64,000 nucleotides of DNA, from the NCBI RefSeq assembly GCF_017591425.1, contig NW_024466218.1, positions 11,670,001-11,734,000 on the forward strand, written 5' to 3'. The notes beneath the pieces are model-generated. The model was not told the DNA's origin, ran no database searches, and saw only the letters and a list, made by a program, of their open reading frames with translations. The translations under genes were made by a program, and so were the position numbers. Shown in pieces: positions 45,825 to 56,922 of this stretch. Origin of the DNA: Ochotona curzoniae. Its lineage: Eukaryota; Chordata; Mammalia; Lagomorpha; Ochotonidae. The number at the start of each line of letters is the position of its first letter. Positions within the stretch are counted from its first letter, which is position 1.

Positions 45825-46108
45825 TCTTCATTTAAAAAAACGTACTTCTTTGAATGAGAGATCTGTTTCATGCATTGGTTCACTACCTGGTCAGCACTGA
45901 GCCAGACTGAGATCAGGAGCTTGGAGTTGCTTCTGGGTCTCCCACAGGGGTTCAGGGACCCAAAATTTGGGTCATATTCCATTGCTTTTCCCACGCTATT
46001 TGCTGGGAGCTGGATTGGAAGTTGAGCAGCTAGAACTCAAATTGGTTTTCATATGAGCTGCCAGTACCAGGCAGTGGTTTTAGCCACTATTCTATGACAC
46101 TGTGGCTC
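45825..46108 (-). repeat. C-type tRNA-derived SINE
   Basis: Antisense copy: 'atgcattggttcactacctg', 'gagttgcttctgggtctccc', 'ttcagggacccaaaatttgg', 'tgctgggagctggattggaa' and the head end 'ccactattctatgacactg'. Confidence 0.85.
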
Positions 46109-46224
46109 TGATAGTGTTCCCCAATGAAGATTTCTAATTGCTAGGAATCAAATATTTTCTCTGCCTCTATGTGTGTGTATAATATACATGAAATGTACAC
46201 ATGTATGTGTGCATGTAGTTTCAG

Positions 46225-46258
46225 TATATATATATATTATATATACATATATAATACA
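46225..46258. repeat. Short AT microsatellite-like tract
   Basis: Imperfect alternating TA with interruptions, directly before the tail side of the next antisense SINE. Confidence 0.85.
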
Positions 46259-46261
46259 CAT

Positions 46262-46516
46262 GTATTTATTTGAAAGGTAGATATATTGATAGATTTCATA
46301 TGCTGACTCACTTCCCACATGCCTGAAAGCTGAAACTAGAAGCATGGAACTTCCCCCAGGCAGGTGGCAGGTACCCAAGCACTCAGACCATCATCCACTG
46401 CCTCCTAGGCACAAGAGCAGGAAGCTCAGTGGGGAACAGGACTTGATCCCTTGCATGTTGATGTGGGATGTGGGCACTCCAAGTGGCAGCTTAAATTATT
46501 GGGCCACGACACTCCT
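46262..46516 (-). repeat. C-type SINE (older copy)
   Basis: Antisense copy: 'tttatttgaaaggtagatat', 'tgctgactcacttcccacat', 'caggcaggtggcaggtaccc', 'aagcactcagaccatcatcc' and 'atgtgggatgtgggcactcc', ending 'gggccacgacact'. Its tail abuts the AT tract. Confidence 0.83.
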
Positions 46517-47114
46517 CCTGTATTCTCTTAATCTTGAGATAATGTCAGCAGAATCTCTGGAGTCAGGGCAGGCCACATCTTGTTCCTCAGAGAGCTTGTT
46601 ACAGCATGAGACTCTGGGAATTGAGAAGTGGCTCAGGGCCATGTCTGTGAGGTGGGTGGAGCCAAGAGTGCTTCCTTGTAAGATTCTAGGAGATGCCAAA
46701 CATGACTCTTGCCATGCAGAAAGTGCCCACTCGACATTAGTAACCCTGCTGCTGAGCACCACTGTGATGCTTTCCCAATTTCCTAGATTTCAGCACCAAC
46801 TGAACAGGTGAAGAAGTCTTCACTAGTTAGTCATTAAAAAGTCATATGACACCAGGTTGTAGTAACAAGCTTGTTAAATAATTTTTTAAAAAGTTGAAAA
46901 ACAGCCTCTCTTCCATTTAGCAATGACTTCATAGTTTTTTTTGACTGTAGCGGCTCACTTCAAGACTGGCATTTGTGAGTATGACTGAGCTTTGTTAATG
47001 TGCAACCTATCGTTGTTGCCAAGCAGCAGGCCTTGCTGCCTCCTGTTGGCTCTTCATTCCCCAGAGGAGCCTCTTTCAAAGCTGCTTCCCATGGTATTAG
47101 TCTTCACATTTCTT
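46517..47114. other. Unassigned non-coding stretch
   Basis: Nothing recognised. Frames of 155 (+) and 88 (-) codons overlap antisense here and at the SINE. Confidence 0.5.
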
Positions 47115-47153
47115 TTAAAGAGAATTTGTTTTAAAGATAGTTACAGAGAGAGG

Positions 47154-47206
<53 letters not shown>

Positions 47207-47476
47207 ACGCCACCTGCCCTACCTTACATCTTGCTGATTGACTGCCTAGTTGACAGCAAATGAACAGGACTGAGTCTGGCAGAAGCTGGGAGCCAGGAGC
47301 TTTAACTGGGTCTCCCACATGAGTGCACAGGGCCAAGCAGTTGGGCCATGTGCTGCTGTTTTCCTGGGCATGCTAGCAGGGAGCTAGATTACAAATGGGC
47401 TAGCCGGGACTCAAACTGGTGCCCATATAGGATATTTGTACTGCAGACAGTAGCTTACCTTGTTGTACCACATATC
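47115..47476 (-). repeat. C-type SINE carrying a CA/CG microsatellite
   Basis: Antisense copy: tail side 'ttttaaagatagttacagag', then the microsatellite (47156-47205), then 'gccaggagctttaactgggt', 'ctcccacatgagtgcacagg', 'gcatgctagcagggagctag' and 'ggtgcccatataggatattt'. The dinucleotide run replaces the family's GAGA-rich tail-proximal segment. Confidence 0.85.
47156..47205. repeat. Compound (CA)n(CG)n microsatellite
   Basis: About 17 CA units pass directly into about 7 CG units, giving 50 bp of uninterrupted alternating purine-pyrimidine. It lies inside a C-SINE. On the minus strand it gives Arg/Val-rich spurious frames. Confidence 0.98.
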
Positions 47477-48650
47477 TTCGTATTTCTAAAAAATATGTGT
47501 TAATGTGTTAATCTTTTTTGCTTACAAAGTGTTATTTCCATTGCCTGTAGTGAGACATATGGGTTTTACTTTTATTTAATACTCTCTGCTAGATACATAC
47601 AGACCCGCCCCCAGACATGTACACCCACAGTTGTACACAGATAGACACACACACGCGCAGACAGGCAGGCAGGTTCACAGGCACACACATGTGTTGTGTT
47701 ACTCCTCCTCACCCTCTCCTTACCCGTGATGCCTGTGGCATCTTTTTGTTGTTGTAACATGGATCTAGTATTGACACTCAGGATTATGACACTCATAACC
47801 AAGCCACATACTGTGCTAGGATTATCATTCCTTTCTTGTGGAACCTGTTTCTTGGAATGAATAATTGTCTTTTCTCATGGCCGTGTTGCTTTTTGTGTAT
47901 TAGGAATTTATACTTGAACTCTGAAGCTTAGAAAACCCTCTGATTTTGTTGGCAGCAGCAATCCCACCAGTTTAGATGTTGCTTGTGTCTCCTTCCTTGA
48001 ACCCCTTTCTGCAAGCTGTAAGTTGCTTCCAACCCTACCCCCTTGTGGCCTTACAATTGGGTACTGTTGGTTTCTGGCTCATTGGCATGGAGATGATCTC
48101 CCAGCATGCAACTGCTCATTTGAAGACTTTTTCCTCTAGCTCACTTGTAGGGAGCCCTTCCTTCTCATGTTCTGGATCTCCGGAGCACCATGTCCTGTGC
48201 TGGTTGGCTGCTGATTGCTTCCTGGGAGGTGTCAGCTTTCCCCAGGCTGCAGTCTGGATGCACAACTGATGCTCATGTATCCATCTTAGCTCTGCAAGCC
48301 CACTCATAGGACACTCACTTTTTTGAGGGGAAAATGGACACACAAATCATCAAGATCAGAAGGTACTGGGGAGGAAGTGAGAGCAAATCAGGAGCGTAAG
48401 GAACCTTTCTGAGATTGGAGTCCCTGTAGTCATTCTGCATGGTTAGCTCAAAGTCACTTCCACCTGTTTGGGTTCCCTAGTGTCTAGCTGCAGTCATGAT
48501 TCCAGAACCTTCCATCTGGTGGAGTGTCTGTAGCAGTTCTGCCTCACTGTTTGTGGTGCTGGTGGATGCTGGTCCCAGCAGCCTTCATCTTAGGAAGAGT
48601 CTGTGGTTATGGACTCTCAGGTTTAAGAAATAAAAGTAGTGAAAATTGTC
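47477..48650. other. Unassigned stretch with CA-rich degenerate tract
   Basis: 47596-47700 is a CA/GA-rich degenerate simple-sequence region. The remainder shows no recognised element or exon. Confidence 0.5.
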
Positions 48651-49024
48651 AGGGAGGCATTTAAAAGATTGATTTATTTTTATTGGAAAGGCAGATAGAG
48701 AGGAAGATCTTCTGTCTGCTGATTCACTCCCCAAGCGGCCAAAGCAGCCAGAACTGAGCTGATCTCAAGTCAGGAGCCAAGCGCTGCTTCTGGATCTCCC
48801 ATGCTGGTGCAGGGTCCCAAGGCTTTGGCCTGTCATTTTCTGCTTTCCCAGCTCCACAAGCAGGAAGCTGGAAGGGATGTGGAAAAGCCAGGTTACAAAC
48901 TGGCGCCTATATGGGATCCCAGCGTGTACAAGGCAACGACTTTAGCTGCTAGGCTACTGTGCAGGGACCTTTGCCTATGGAAGCATTTTATGAGGGGAGG
49001 AGGAATAAAGAAAGGGAGGCATTT
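48651..49024 (-). repeat. C-type SINE unit with long-range TSD
   Basis: agggaggcattt occurs at 48651-48662 and 49013-49024. The antisense SINE fills about 48663-48966: 'ttatttttattggaaaggca', 'gattcactccccaagcggcc', 'ttctggatctcccatgctgg', 'tatatgggatcccagcgtgt' and the head end 'gctactgtgcaggga'. It leaves about 46 bp between the SINE's 5' end and the right-hand duplication (see findings). Confidence 0.88.
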
Positions 49025-49313
49025 CCAGTGTTTGCTAGTAGTTCTTATCCTTACATTAGTTCCTGTATAGATGGTGATTATCACAGTTCTTGTAGGGAAA
49101 AAGGTTAATAAAGCTCCTTCAAGAGGGATTTGTTTCCTATATGCATAGTTGCTAGCAGCGTTGATTCAACTTTTAAGAAGTTTTCAGAGGATCATAGGGA
49201 AATTTATGTACTTAATGAGGAAAAAAACCTAATGGCTTAAAAAATTACTAAAATATGAACCATGCCTAGCCCCTGCCATCCTCAGCCTTGTATATGCGCC
49301 TACAGTTGTAGGA
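49025..49313. other. Unassigned AT-rich stretch
   Basis: Nothing recognised. Confidence 0.5.
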
Positions 49314-49321
49314 GTGTACAT

Positions 49322-49472
49322 ATTTTTTTTAACATTTAAAAATATTATATTATATGATATAGTTCCATAGGTTCTGGGATTGCCCATGCCCTCCCCCAAA
49401 GTCCCTCCTCCCATTGATTTCCTCTCTAGTTTTACAGTGGATGTCCTTTATGAACAGTCACAAGTCCATCAC
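49322..49472 (-). mobile_element. L1 3' end fragment, antisense
   Basis: A T8 run and AT-rich spacer precede 'gatatagttccataggttct', 'gccctcccccaaagtccctc' and 'acagtcacaagtccatcaca', the same 3' end seen at 21.3, 30.1 and 58.4 kb. Only about 150 bp remain. It joins the SINE at 49478 with no unrelated DNA between them. Confidence 0.8.
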
Positions 49473-49477
49473 ATATT

Positions 49478-49808
49478 TTAAAGACTTATTTTTATTTATT
49501 TGAAAGGGGGAGTTGTGAGGGGAAGGGATAGGAACACATGGCTATCCATCATCCACCTGCTGGTGTTCTCTCCAATTGGCCATAAAGACCAGAGCTGTCC
49601 CAGGCTGAAGTCAGGAGTCAGGAGCTTCCTCGGGGTCTCTGACATGGATGATAGAGGCCCATGCACTTGATCCATCAACCGCTGCGTTCCCGGAGGCATT
49701 AGCAGGGAGCTGGATTAGAAGTGGAGAAGCTGAGGCTTAACTAGGGCTCATATGGGATGTCAGTATTGCAGTTTGTGCCTCTGCCTTCTATGCTACAATG
49801 TTAACTGT
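49478..49808 (-). repeat. C-type SINE joined to the L1 fragment
   Basis: Antisense copy: 'ttttatttatttgaaagggg', 'tcctcggggtctctgacatg', 'ggcattagcagggagctgga', 'ttagaagtggagaagctgag' and 'catatgggatgtcagtattg', ending near 'ctatgctacaatgtt'. It is immediately followed by gtgtacat, which is also found just left of the L1 fragment. Confidence 0.87.
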
Positions 49809-50061
49809 GGGTGTACATTTAAGTGTTTGTTGCATGCAGTTTATCCATAGCTCCTATTTGGGGAAAAGGTGCAACCAGGCTGGGCGGTGGTCTTTAGCAG
49901 ACTGGTGTTCTTATCTCTTGTTGTCTGGAGCTTGACTGTCCCTGTCCACTCCACTCTGCTCCCCTCAAGGTCTTGTGGTGCCAGGAGGACAGGAGCCTCT
50001 GGCTAGCCACAGCCAGTGCTGGAACCTTGCATGTAGGGTCCAGAGTGCTGGCTGCAGAGCA
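49809..50061. other. Unassigned non-coding stretch
   Basis: Nothing recognised. Confidence 0.5.
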
Positions 50062-50289
50062 TGTTAAGTTGTGGCTTGTGATGCTGGCATCCTGTATTGA
50101 AGGGATGGTTTGTCTGATTTAGCTCCCTGCTAGTGCACCTGGGGAGGCAGTAAATGATAGCCCAAGTACTTGGGCTTTAGCTACACTTGGGGGAGACCAG
50201 GCTTCCGGCTTTTTTTCTGGCCAAGACCTGGAAGTTATAGCCACTTTGAAAGTTAACTAGTGGATGGAGGCTCTGTTGATCTGCCTTTT

Positions 50290-50290
<1 letters not shown>
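50062..50290 (+). repeat. C-type SINE with GA-repeat tail
   Basis: Plus copy: 'gttaagttgtggcttgtgat', 'ttagctccctgctagtgcac', 'ctggggaggcagtaaatgat', 'cttccggctttttttctggc' and 'tggatggaggctctgttgat'. The usual tail is replaced by the GA repeat that follows. Confidence 0.85.

Positions 50291-50291
<1 letters not shown>

Positions 50292-50334
<43 letters not shown>
50292..50334. repeat. (GA)n microsatellite
   Basis: About 21 units of pure GA at the 3' end of the SINE, presumably expanded from the family's gagagag-type segment. Long homopurine-homopyrimidine mirror repeats can form triplex DNA. Confidence 0.98.
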
Positions 50335-50337
<3 letters not shown>

Positions 50338-52760
50338 ACTCTGCATGCAAACACAGTCAAGGCCATGTGCACTGCTAGTGCTGGCATTTAGATCTACCAT
50401 CCCTGAGGGCTTGTACTTTTCCAGTGTTTTCCAGACCCCCTGTGGCGTTAATGGGGCATCTGTTCCTGTTGAACTCCTTTTGTCCTGAGCAGTGAACAGT
50501 GACAGGTGACTTAGTTCCCAGCCCCTAGTGCCATTATAATTAACAGTGGGCCTCAAATCCCTTAGCTATGCATGATTTTCCACCTTTGCACGACCTTTGA
50601 TGATCTTTGACAGGTCAGCTTCTGACAGTGATGGGGAAGGAGTAATTTTCCAGTCAGTGCAAAAGATTGTCCAGAGAACCGGGATTCAGGCTGGAGTCTT
50701 GAATAGCTGCAGCAGCTTAGGAGTTTGTGGGCTGGATGTACTCATAGCTTTGCTTTGCCTGGCTTTGCTTGTTTCTTTGAAAGGTGGCAGGAGCAAAGGA
50801 GGGAGGGAGGGGAAAGGCCAATGGATTGTAATGTATCAGAAGGTATTTTAAAAAGTGGTCATGGTTTGGTAAAACTGTGCATTCCTGTGTCATGGGTGTC
50901 AATGGGATGGAAAGTTGGTTGTAGTTAAATAAGCTGTGTATTGAGTTCCTCAGTGTCTTGGGGTTACTGGAGAGGTGAGGAAGGGGATCCAGCTTGTGGG
51001 ATTGCAAGAGTGACAGTGATCAGTAATGGCCCAGAGAGGTACTCATTTCTGCTGCTTCTTGTGTCAAGTTTTGGGACTGCATCAAACTCATTGAGAGAGT
51101 GCACAGTGTACATGCCCAGCTCTTACCCAGGCATATGGAGAAAACTGGGACAGCCAGTCTACAGCTGTGTCCCATGGTCACTGGTCACAGTGCTCTTTAG
51201 TGCTAACATGGGCCAGGAGAGAAAAAAGATCTCTCTTTTCAGGATTCTGTGGTTGCATGTTTACCACCTGTACCTTTACTGTTGGTGGGGGCAGTGAAGG
51301 GAAGACTTGGTAAGTTAGGAGAAGGGCTGGATGGAGTTGGGAGCTGCAGGTGAGTTCCACAGGTGTGGAGGTAGACAGTGGGACTGAGGGTCTGGAAAGA
51401 AATGGAACAGCTGCCCCGATGTGTGTGCCTGGAGAGGCAGAGGAAGAAAACCTTGACATGGTTTGTGTCTGATGCCTCATCCAGAGACTTGTGTGTGGCC
51501 GAGGAATCATGCTAGGGCCCAGGGATGCAGGTCACTCAGCTGGGTTAGGTTCTCCTAGGATTGGCTATCTTGCTGGCCTCCTGGAGAAGATTGAGGCAGG
51601 CAGCATTGGTAGAGGACTCACCAACACCAGTGTCCTCAGATGTAGTGGACAGCTCTGATGTAAACAACAGCTTCTGTAAAGAACATCTGGTTTGGGCCAG
51701 AATGTTGGCTTATTTTCCAACATGAGGGGTGTTTGAATGCAACAGTAATAAGACAGAATCCGTGCAAAGAACAAAGGAGATAAGAAGCACCATCTGTGAT
51801 TTGCCTTTACTGTTTCCGTTGGAGCTCTACCAAAAGGGTTAGATAGGCCTGTTCCCAGGATGCACATAAAGTCACAGTGGGAGCTGTAGCAGGTCATGAG
51901 GTACACAACCACTTGGGGAAGCTCTTTCTCTAAGGCTTTGCTTGGCCCTGGGTCTCTCCCAGAGAGATCCCTAGGGGGTTTCAGAGAGTTAGCTCAGTAC
52001 TTCACTGCCTGGAGGTAGCATAAGGCACAATTTTGCTTCTGCTTAATAATATGCTGTGCAGTAAGCAATAATTATAGTCTCATAACCTATGTGCTATTTA
52101 TTTCATTGGCATCTTAGCTGTTTGTAACACTTAGGTTAATGAAGAAAGCCCTGAACTGTGCTGAGGGGTTAGGTCCTGGAGTCCTTAGGAAGGAGGGGTG
52201 CACTTGCGAAGCCCTTAGATGATGGGTAAGGAGGAGGCAGCAACAGGATGGGCAGGTAGCTCCCTCTTTCCCTTTTCTTCGATCTTGGCTCAGACACCTG
52301 TGCCAAGTGAAAGCAAAGAACAGTGAAAGTATCGCTCAGAATTCCCTCTGGAGGTATTTGCTGGCTTGAAGCAAAGTTTAGAGGTGCATAAATGACTTGG
52401 GTTGTTGAAGTAAGAAAGAGGGTATTTAGCAGCCATGAGTTGGGGAGGTGAGGCGGGTGGGCCTCTTGTCCATTTTGGGTGCCTGTTTTGCCCTTTTGTT
52501 CCTGTAATGAGCAGTTACTTGAGCACGTCATTTTAGAGCAGGCGCTTCTTGCAGGCTCATCACCCTTGTCAGGGTGTTTGTGCGTGTGCATGGACGTGCT
52601 GGGTCACTAACAAGGCTTACAATCCAGAATCAGGGATGGGAGTGTCTGTGCGTCAGTAACTGCTGACCACTGCCCAGAGCAGTTACTGCCCCTCCGTTGG
52701 CCTGGTGACCTTGTGCTAACAACTCCTAGTCATCTGTTGGTGCCTTGTTATTTTGTAATC

Positions 52761-52761
<1 letters not shown>
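50335..52761. other. Repeat-poor unassigned stretch
   Basis: About 2.4 kb without a recognised SINE or LINE. Frames at 50941-51297 (+), 51178-51510 (-), 51565-51912 (-) and 52169-52591 (-, 140 codons) have no known domain and overlap antisense frames. Confidence 0.45.

Positions 52762-52798
<37 letters not shown>
52762..52798. repeat. (TG)n microsatellite
   Basis: 37 bp of uninterrupted TG. Confidence 0.99.
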
Positions 52799-52803
<5 letters not shown>

Positions 52804-53269
52804 TCCAGCTGATGCCTGTGAAATGTTAAAGTGGCAAAGCTGAACCACCTTATTGGCTTGGCCAAATTATTTTTCATGGATCTTTCTTACCACCTCCTTT
52901 TTTCATGCTTCACATACATTTTAATACTTTCCTTTGCTGCTGGAATAAAAGACCAAGCCAAGCTCCTCCATTGAGACTGATCTGTCTTCAAGCTGCCTGG
53001 CTACTTTTGCATGTTTCCTTTCACAGACCTTAGTTCACATATGTGGGAATTTTCCAGCTGCAGTGGGATATTCCTGGATTTTTCACACTTGGTCCTGTCC
53101 TCTGCTTTGCCTAAGGATGCCCTTCAGGGTAGTGTTCTTCGCCTCGAGTGTGGAAGACTGTGACCATCCAATGGCTGTTTAAGACTTCTGCGTGGTGAGA
53201 AAGTTGCACTTCACATTCTCATGCTTCCTGTACCTTCTTATATCTGTTACCCTCAGTGCTCAGTCTGTC
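52799..53269. other. Unassigned non-coding stretch
   Basis: Nothing recognised. Confidence 0.5.
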
Positions 53270-53616
53270 AATAAGCATTTTTTAAAAGATTTATTCTATT
53301 TTTATTGGAAAGTCAGATATTCAGAGAGGAGGAAAGAGGAAGATCTTCAGTTCGTTGATTTACTCCCCAAGCTACTACAACGGCCAAAGCTGAGCTGATC
53401 TTAAGCCAGGAACCTGGAGCCTCTACTGGGTCTCACATGCAGGTGCAGGGTCCCAAGGCTTTGGACCACTCTCAACTGCTTTTCCATGTGACAAACAGGG
53501 AGCTGGATGGAAAGTGGGGCCCCCTGGATATGAACCGGCACCTAGATGGGATCCTGGTGCATGCAAGGTGAGGACTTTAGCTGTTAGGCTACTGTGCTGG
53601 GCCAAACAAGCATTTT
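53270..53616 (-). repeat. C-type SINE with target-site duplication
   Basis: The body (about 53282-53603) carries 'tttttattggaaagtcagat', 'ttgatttactccccaagcta', 'tctactgggtctcacatgca', 'aaacagggagctggatggaa' and the head end 'ggctactgtgctgggcc'. It is flanked by aataagcatttt at 53270-53281 and aacaagcatttt at 53605-53616, a 12-bp duplication with one mismatch. Confidence 0.93.
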
Positions 53617-53954
53617 AATGTCCACTCTCGACTGGGGAGCAGCAGCCCCAGTGTAAGACAAGACATCCTCCCTGCACAAGGAAACGTACCTACAGGTTGG
53701 TGAGGTAACTGACACAGCAGTAATAAGGTGGGTTGTGATCAAATGAATGTGTCATGCATTATGAACTGTTGGCAGGAGGATGTGTACAGTCAGGTGCCAT
53801 GAAATTATGTGGTGTTTAGTGGATGAGGACACACGTAGCAGTGGTCCTGTAAGATTGTAATGGAGCTGAAACTTCTGGCATCTAGTGGTTATCACTGGCA
53901 TTCTAATGTTACAGTACCCCCATCCCTCTTGTATCTGTGTAAAGAATCTACTCT
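53617..53954. other. Unassigned non-coding stretch
   Basis: Nothing recognised. Confidence 0.5.
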
Positions 53955-54265
53955 GCTGTGGCTGGCTTGGAGGCACACAGGTTAAGCTGTTGCCTATGAC
54001 ACCAGCATCCTGGATGCATGCCAGTTCTAGTCTTGGCTGCTCTGCTTCCTATTCAGCTCTCTGCTAATGCCACTGGAAAGCAGTGGAGATGGCCCATTTA
54101 CTTGGGTTCCTGCCACTTGTGCGGGAGCCCTGGATGGAGTGCTGGGCCCCTGGCTTTAGCCTGGCCCAGTTCCTTCCATTGTAGCTGTTTAGGGAAACAA
54201 TCAGTGTGGATGGAAGATCCCTCCACGTCTCACTCACGCAAATGAATAAACATTTGTTTTTGCAA
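53955..54265 (+). repeat. C-type tRNA-derived SINE
   Basis: Full-length plus copy: 'tgtggctggcttggaggcac', 'acaggttaagctgttgccta', 'attcagctctctgctaatgc', 'ggtttagcctggcccagttc'-like text and 'tggatggaagatccctccac', with tail 'gcaaatgaataaacatttg'. Confidence 0.87.
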
Positions 54266-55719
54266 AAACCTACAGCATTTCTAGTTGTATAAAAGTAGAG
54301 CATATACAATGATGCAATACAGATTACTTGGTGATGACAGTAAATCTCCATGTTCCTAATTTATGTATTTGTCATGCTTTAATTTTTATCAATGTGTTAA
54401 CATGTTTTCATTAAGAAGTGTTTGCTGGAATACTCTTCTATGTGACACCAGTCCCATTCATCTCATGCTTCCGGTGGGTCTTGATTACATCAGGAGGCCA
54501 TGTGTCATGATTAACCTTCACCGTAAGGCTTGTGCAAGTGCACTGCAGGGTGCTCACCTAGTTACACAAGCCTCAGAACCTGTCCTCATGATGAAGTGAT
54601 GTGCTGCTGTATCCTGCTGAGCATGATGGTCTGAACAGACAGCACAGCATTTCAAGGAGGCTGATCAGGGAAACCTTCCTCACAGTAAGAACTTGGGGTT
54701 GTGCGAGCTGCATTCCTGCTATGCAATGGATATGGGAGCTCCTTTGGAGGTCCCTAGGCAGCAGCTGCCAGTGTGTCTCCCATAAACCCTTCATCCTTCA
54801 GGGTGCCAGGTCTCTGCAGATGGTCTTGTCTGACTTGTGCAGAGTCAGGGGAGAAAGAACTCAACCCACTTAGGTGATCTTTCTGCATTGAAGGAGGAAG
54901 TGAAGCTGTGACATAGGTGATCAAGTGTACATTGAGGTGTGTGTCTGTTTGCTTTTTTTCAAATACACACTAGCTTCTGGGATAGTTTTAAGTTATGGGA
55001 AAACGGCAAAGCTAGAACAGAGGTCCTTTTGTGCCCCATGCCTCATTCTTGTTTTTCATAGCTTATGCTTGTATGGTTCCTTTGCCACAGATAAAGTGGA
55101 GGCAGGTCTGTGCCTGATAGAGGTTCCCTTTGTGGACACCTGATGCTCCTTTTGTGTGCACAGGATCCCATCTAGGAACTCAAGGTTCATTCAGTTGTCA
55201 TGTTTCTAAGGCTCCTCTTTGCCACGACTTGAGTTCCTCAGACTTGCAATTGGTTTTGATGACCTTGACAGTTTTGATCAATGCAAATCAGGCATTTTGT
55301 AGAAGATCCCTCAACTGGAACTTCCCTTACAATCACAGTGAAGTAGTAATGTTTTTGGGAAGCTAGTCTAATATGTTCTCATCATTTTGTATCAAATAGT
55401 ACTGTTGTTGTTGCCCTTGAGCACATGACCAAGGTATGAATGTCAAGCTTCTGTTTCCCTTACTGCACCTGAGGGAAGGAAGTTGCTAAGTGCAGCCCCA
55501 CCTCATAAGTGGGCTGTTAACCTCCTTCTCCTTAGGGTGGATTCTAGTTTTTCCTTTTGAGTTTGTTTATTCAGTGTCTTATTATACCAGCACATCACGC
55601 GGCAGTTCAGGAGTTCTGACTTCTGTGGGTGGAAGTCTATGAGGTGTGCATTCAGGAGCCTGGTGACAGAGCACGGGTTACTCTTCTACACAGGTGTCGC
55701 AGTTGGAACGTGGCATCTT
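54266..55719. other. Unassigned non-coding stretch
   Basis: No element or exon recognised. Several frames of 70-95 codons overlap antisense partners. Confidence 0.5.
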
Positions 55720-55872
55720 GATTATCCTGTCACCAAGCTGGTAACCTTGGACAAATCACCATATGTCTCTGAACATCACTTTCTAATAGATGAAACGGGA
55801 GGAACATTAACACCCTTATCAGAGGGTGGTTGTGATGAGTGAGTGAAGAGCTGCTTCACATGGAGCAGATAG
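55720..55872 (+). repeat. MIR SINE relic
   Basis: Sense-oriented MIR: 'aagctggtaaccttggacaa', 'atcaccatatgtctctgaac', 'atagatgaaacgggaggaac' and 'ggtggttgtgatgagtgagt'. The 'taaccttggacaaatcac' core is distinct. Confidence 0.75.
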
Positions 55873-56784
55873 TGGTGAAAATAACTAAATTCAGGGCCTG
55901 CCCTTGTTCCTGCTGTACCTGCTGCACCAGAGAATAAAGGCTTCTTGGAACCAAAGATGCTGCTCATTTTCACCCCCTGGCCCCTGCCATTGCAACAGGT
56001 GAAACTCATTGGAAGGTGGGAGGTCTAGGTCTTCAGGGTCACCTACACGTTGAGGATGAAGAAGAGAGTGAACAGAAGGGGTGGAAGTGGGTAGGGATAG
56101 AAAGGGCTTTTCTGCAAGTCCTTAGAGACTGCCTTGCTCCTGCCTGATGCCCTGGACTCAACTGCTCACTTCCTGCTTTTTTGCCATCAGCCATTGCTTC
56201 TGAATGAGGTTGCTCTCCTGGATCAGTGGCTCAGTAACTTCTCACCCTGCTTGCTTGTTGATGTGCTCCTGTAGGCAGAAGCAATGACAGCAGAAAAAAA
56301 AAACAGCATTTGCATGTAGGGTGCAAGGATTCTCTTCATTGCATTCTGTTTTTTCCATTAGAGTTTTACTGATGGAATAAAGTTGGTAACTGTGCGCTAA
56401 GGTTGGGTGAACCTGAATTTGAACTCAGGCTGGTCTCTTTCCAGAGCCTTTGTGTTTATCCACTTCGCCCTCATGCTTTGATGGTGACTTGGCTCTTGAG
56501 TATCCTTGTCTGGCATTGAACTTCAATTAGAGGTATTTGAAGACTGAAGGAATCTCATAGGGTTCAAAGATTACCCACTTCTTCTCAGAGCTTCCAAATT
56601 CCCTTTTGTGGGCTAGCCTGGGAACTCATCCAACACAGGCAACATGGCATTCATAGGGAAATTTCTTTTTAATTTCATGTAACTAACTGACCAATGAGTT
56701 CTTGGAACATGGGCAGTTTGCCTTGCAGAAGTAGATCCCGTCTGTCTGTCAGGCAGATAAAGCGGGATCTGGGCAAGGAAGGGA
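55873..56784. other. Unassigned non-coding stretch
   Basis: Nothing recognised. Confidence 0.5.
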
Positions 56785-56922
56785 TGATAGAGTGGAAAGA
56801 GTTTGGCACAGGATTTGGACAGCCTCTGTCTTAGTCATGGATCTGTCGCTGCTACTGTGATCCTGAGCCAGTTCCTTCTAAGCTTGAGGCTTTCATTTCT
56901 TTTTCAATAAAATCTAGTTGAA
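56785..56922 (+). repeat. MIR SINE relic
   Basis: Sense-oriented MIR: 'atagagtggaaagagtttgg', 'cacaggatttggacagcctc', 'ctgctactgtgatcctgagc', 'cagttccttctaagcttgag' and 'tcatttctttttcaataaaa'. The head and core are both visible. Confidence 0.75.
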
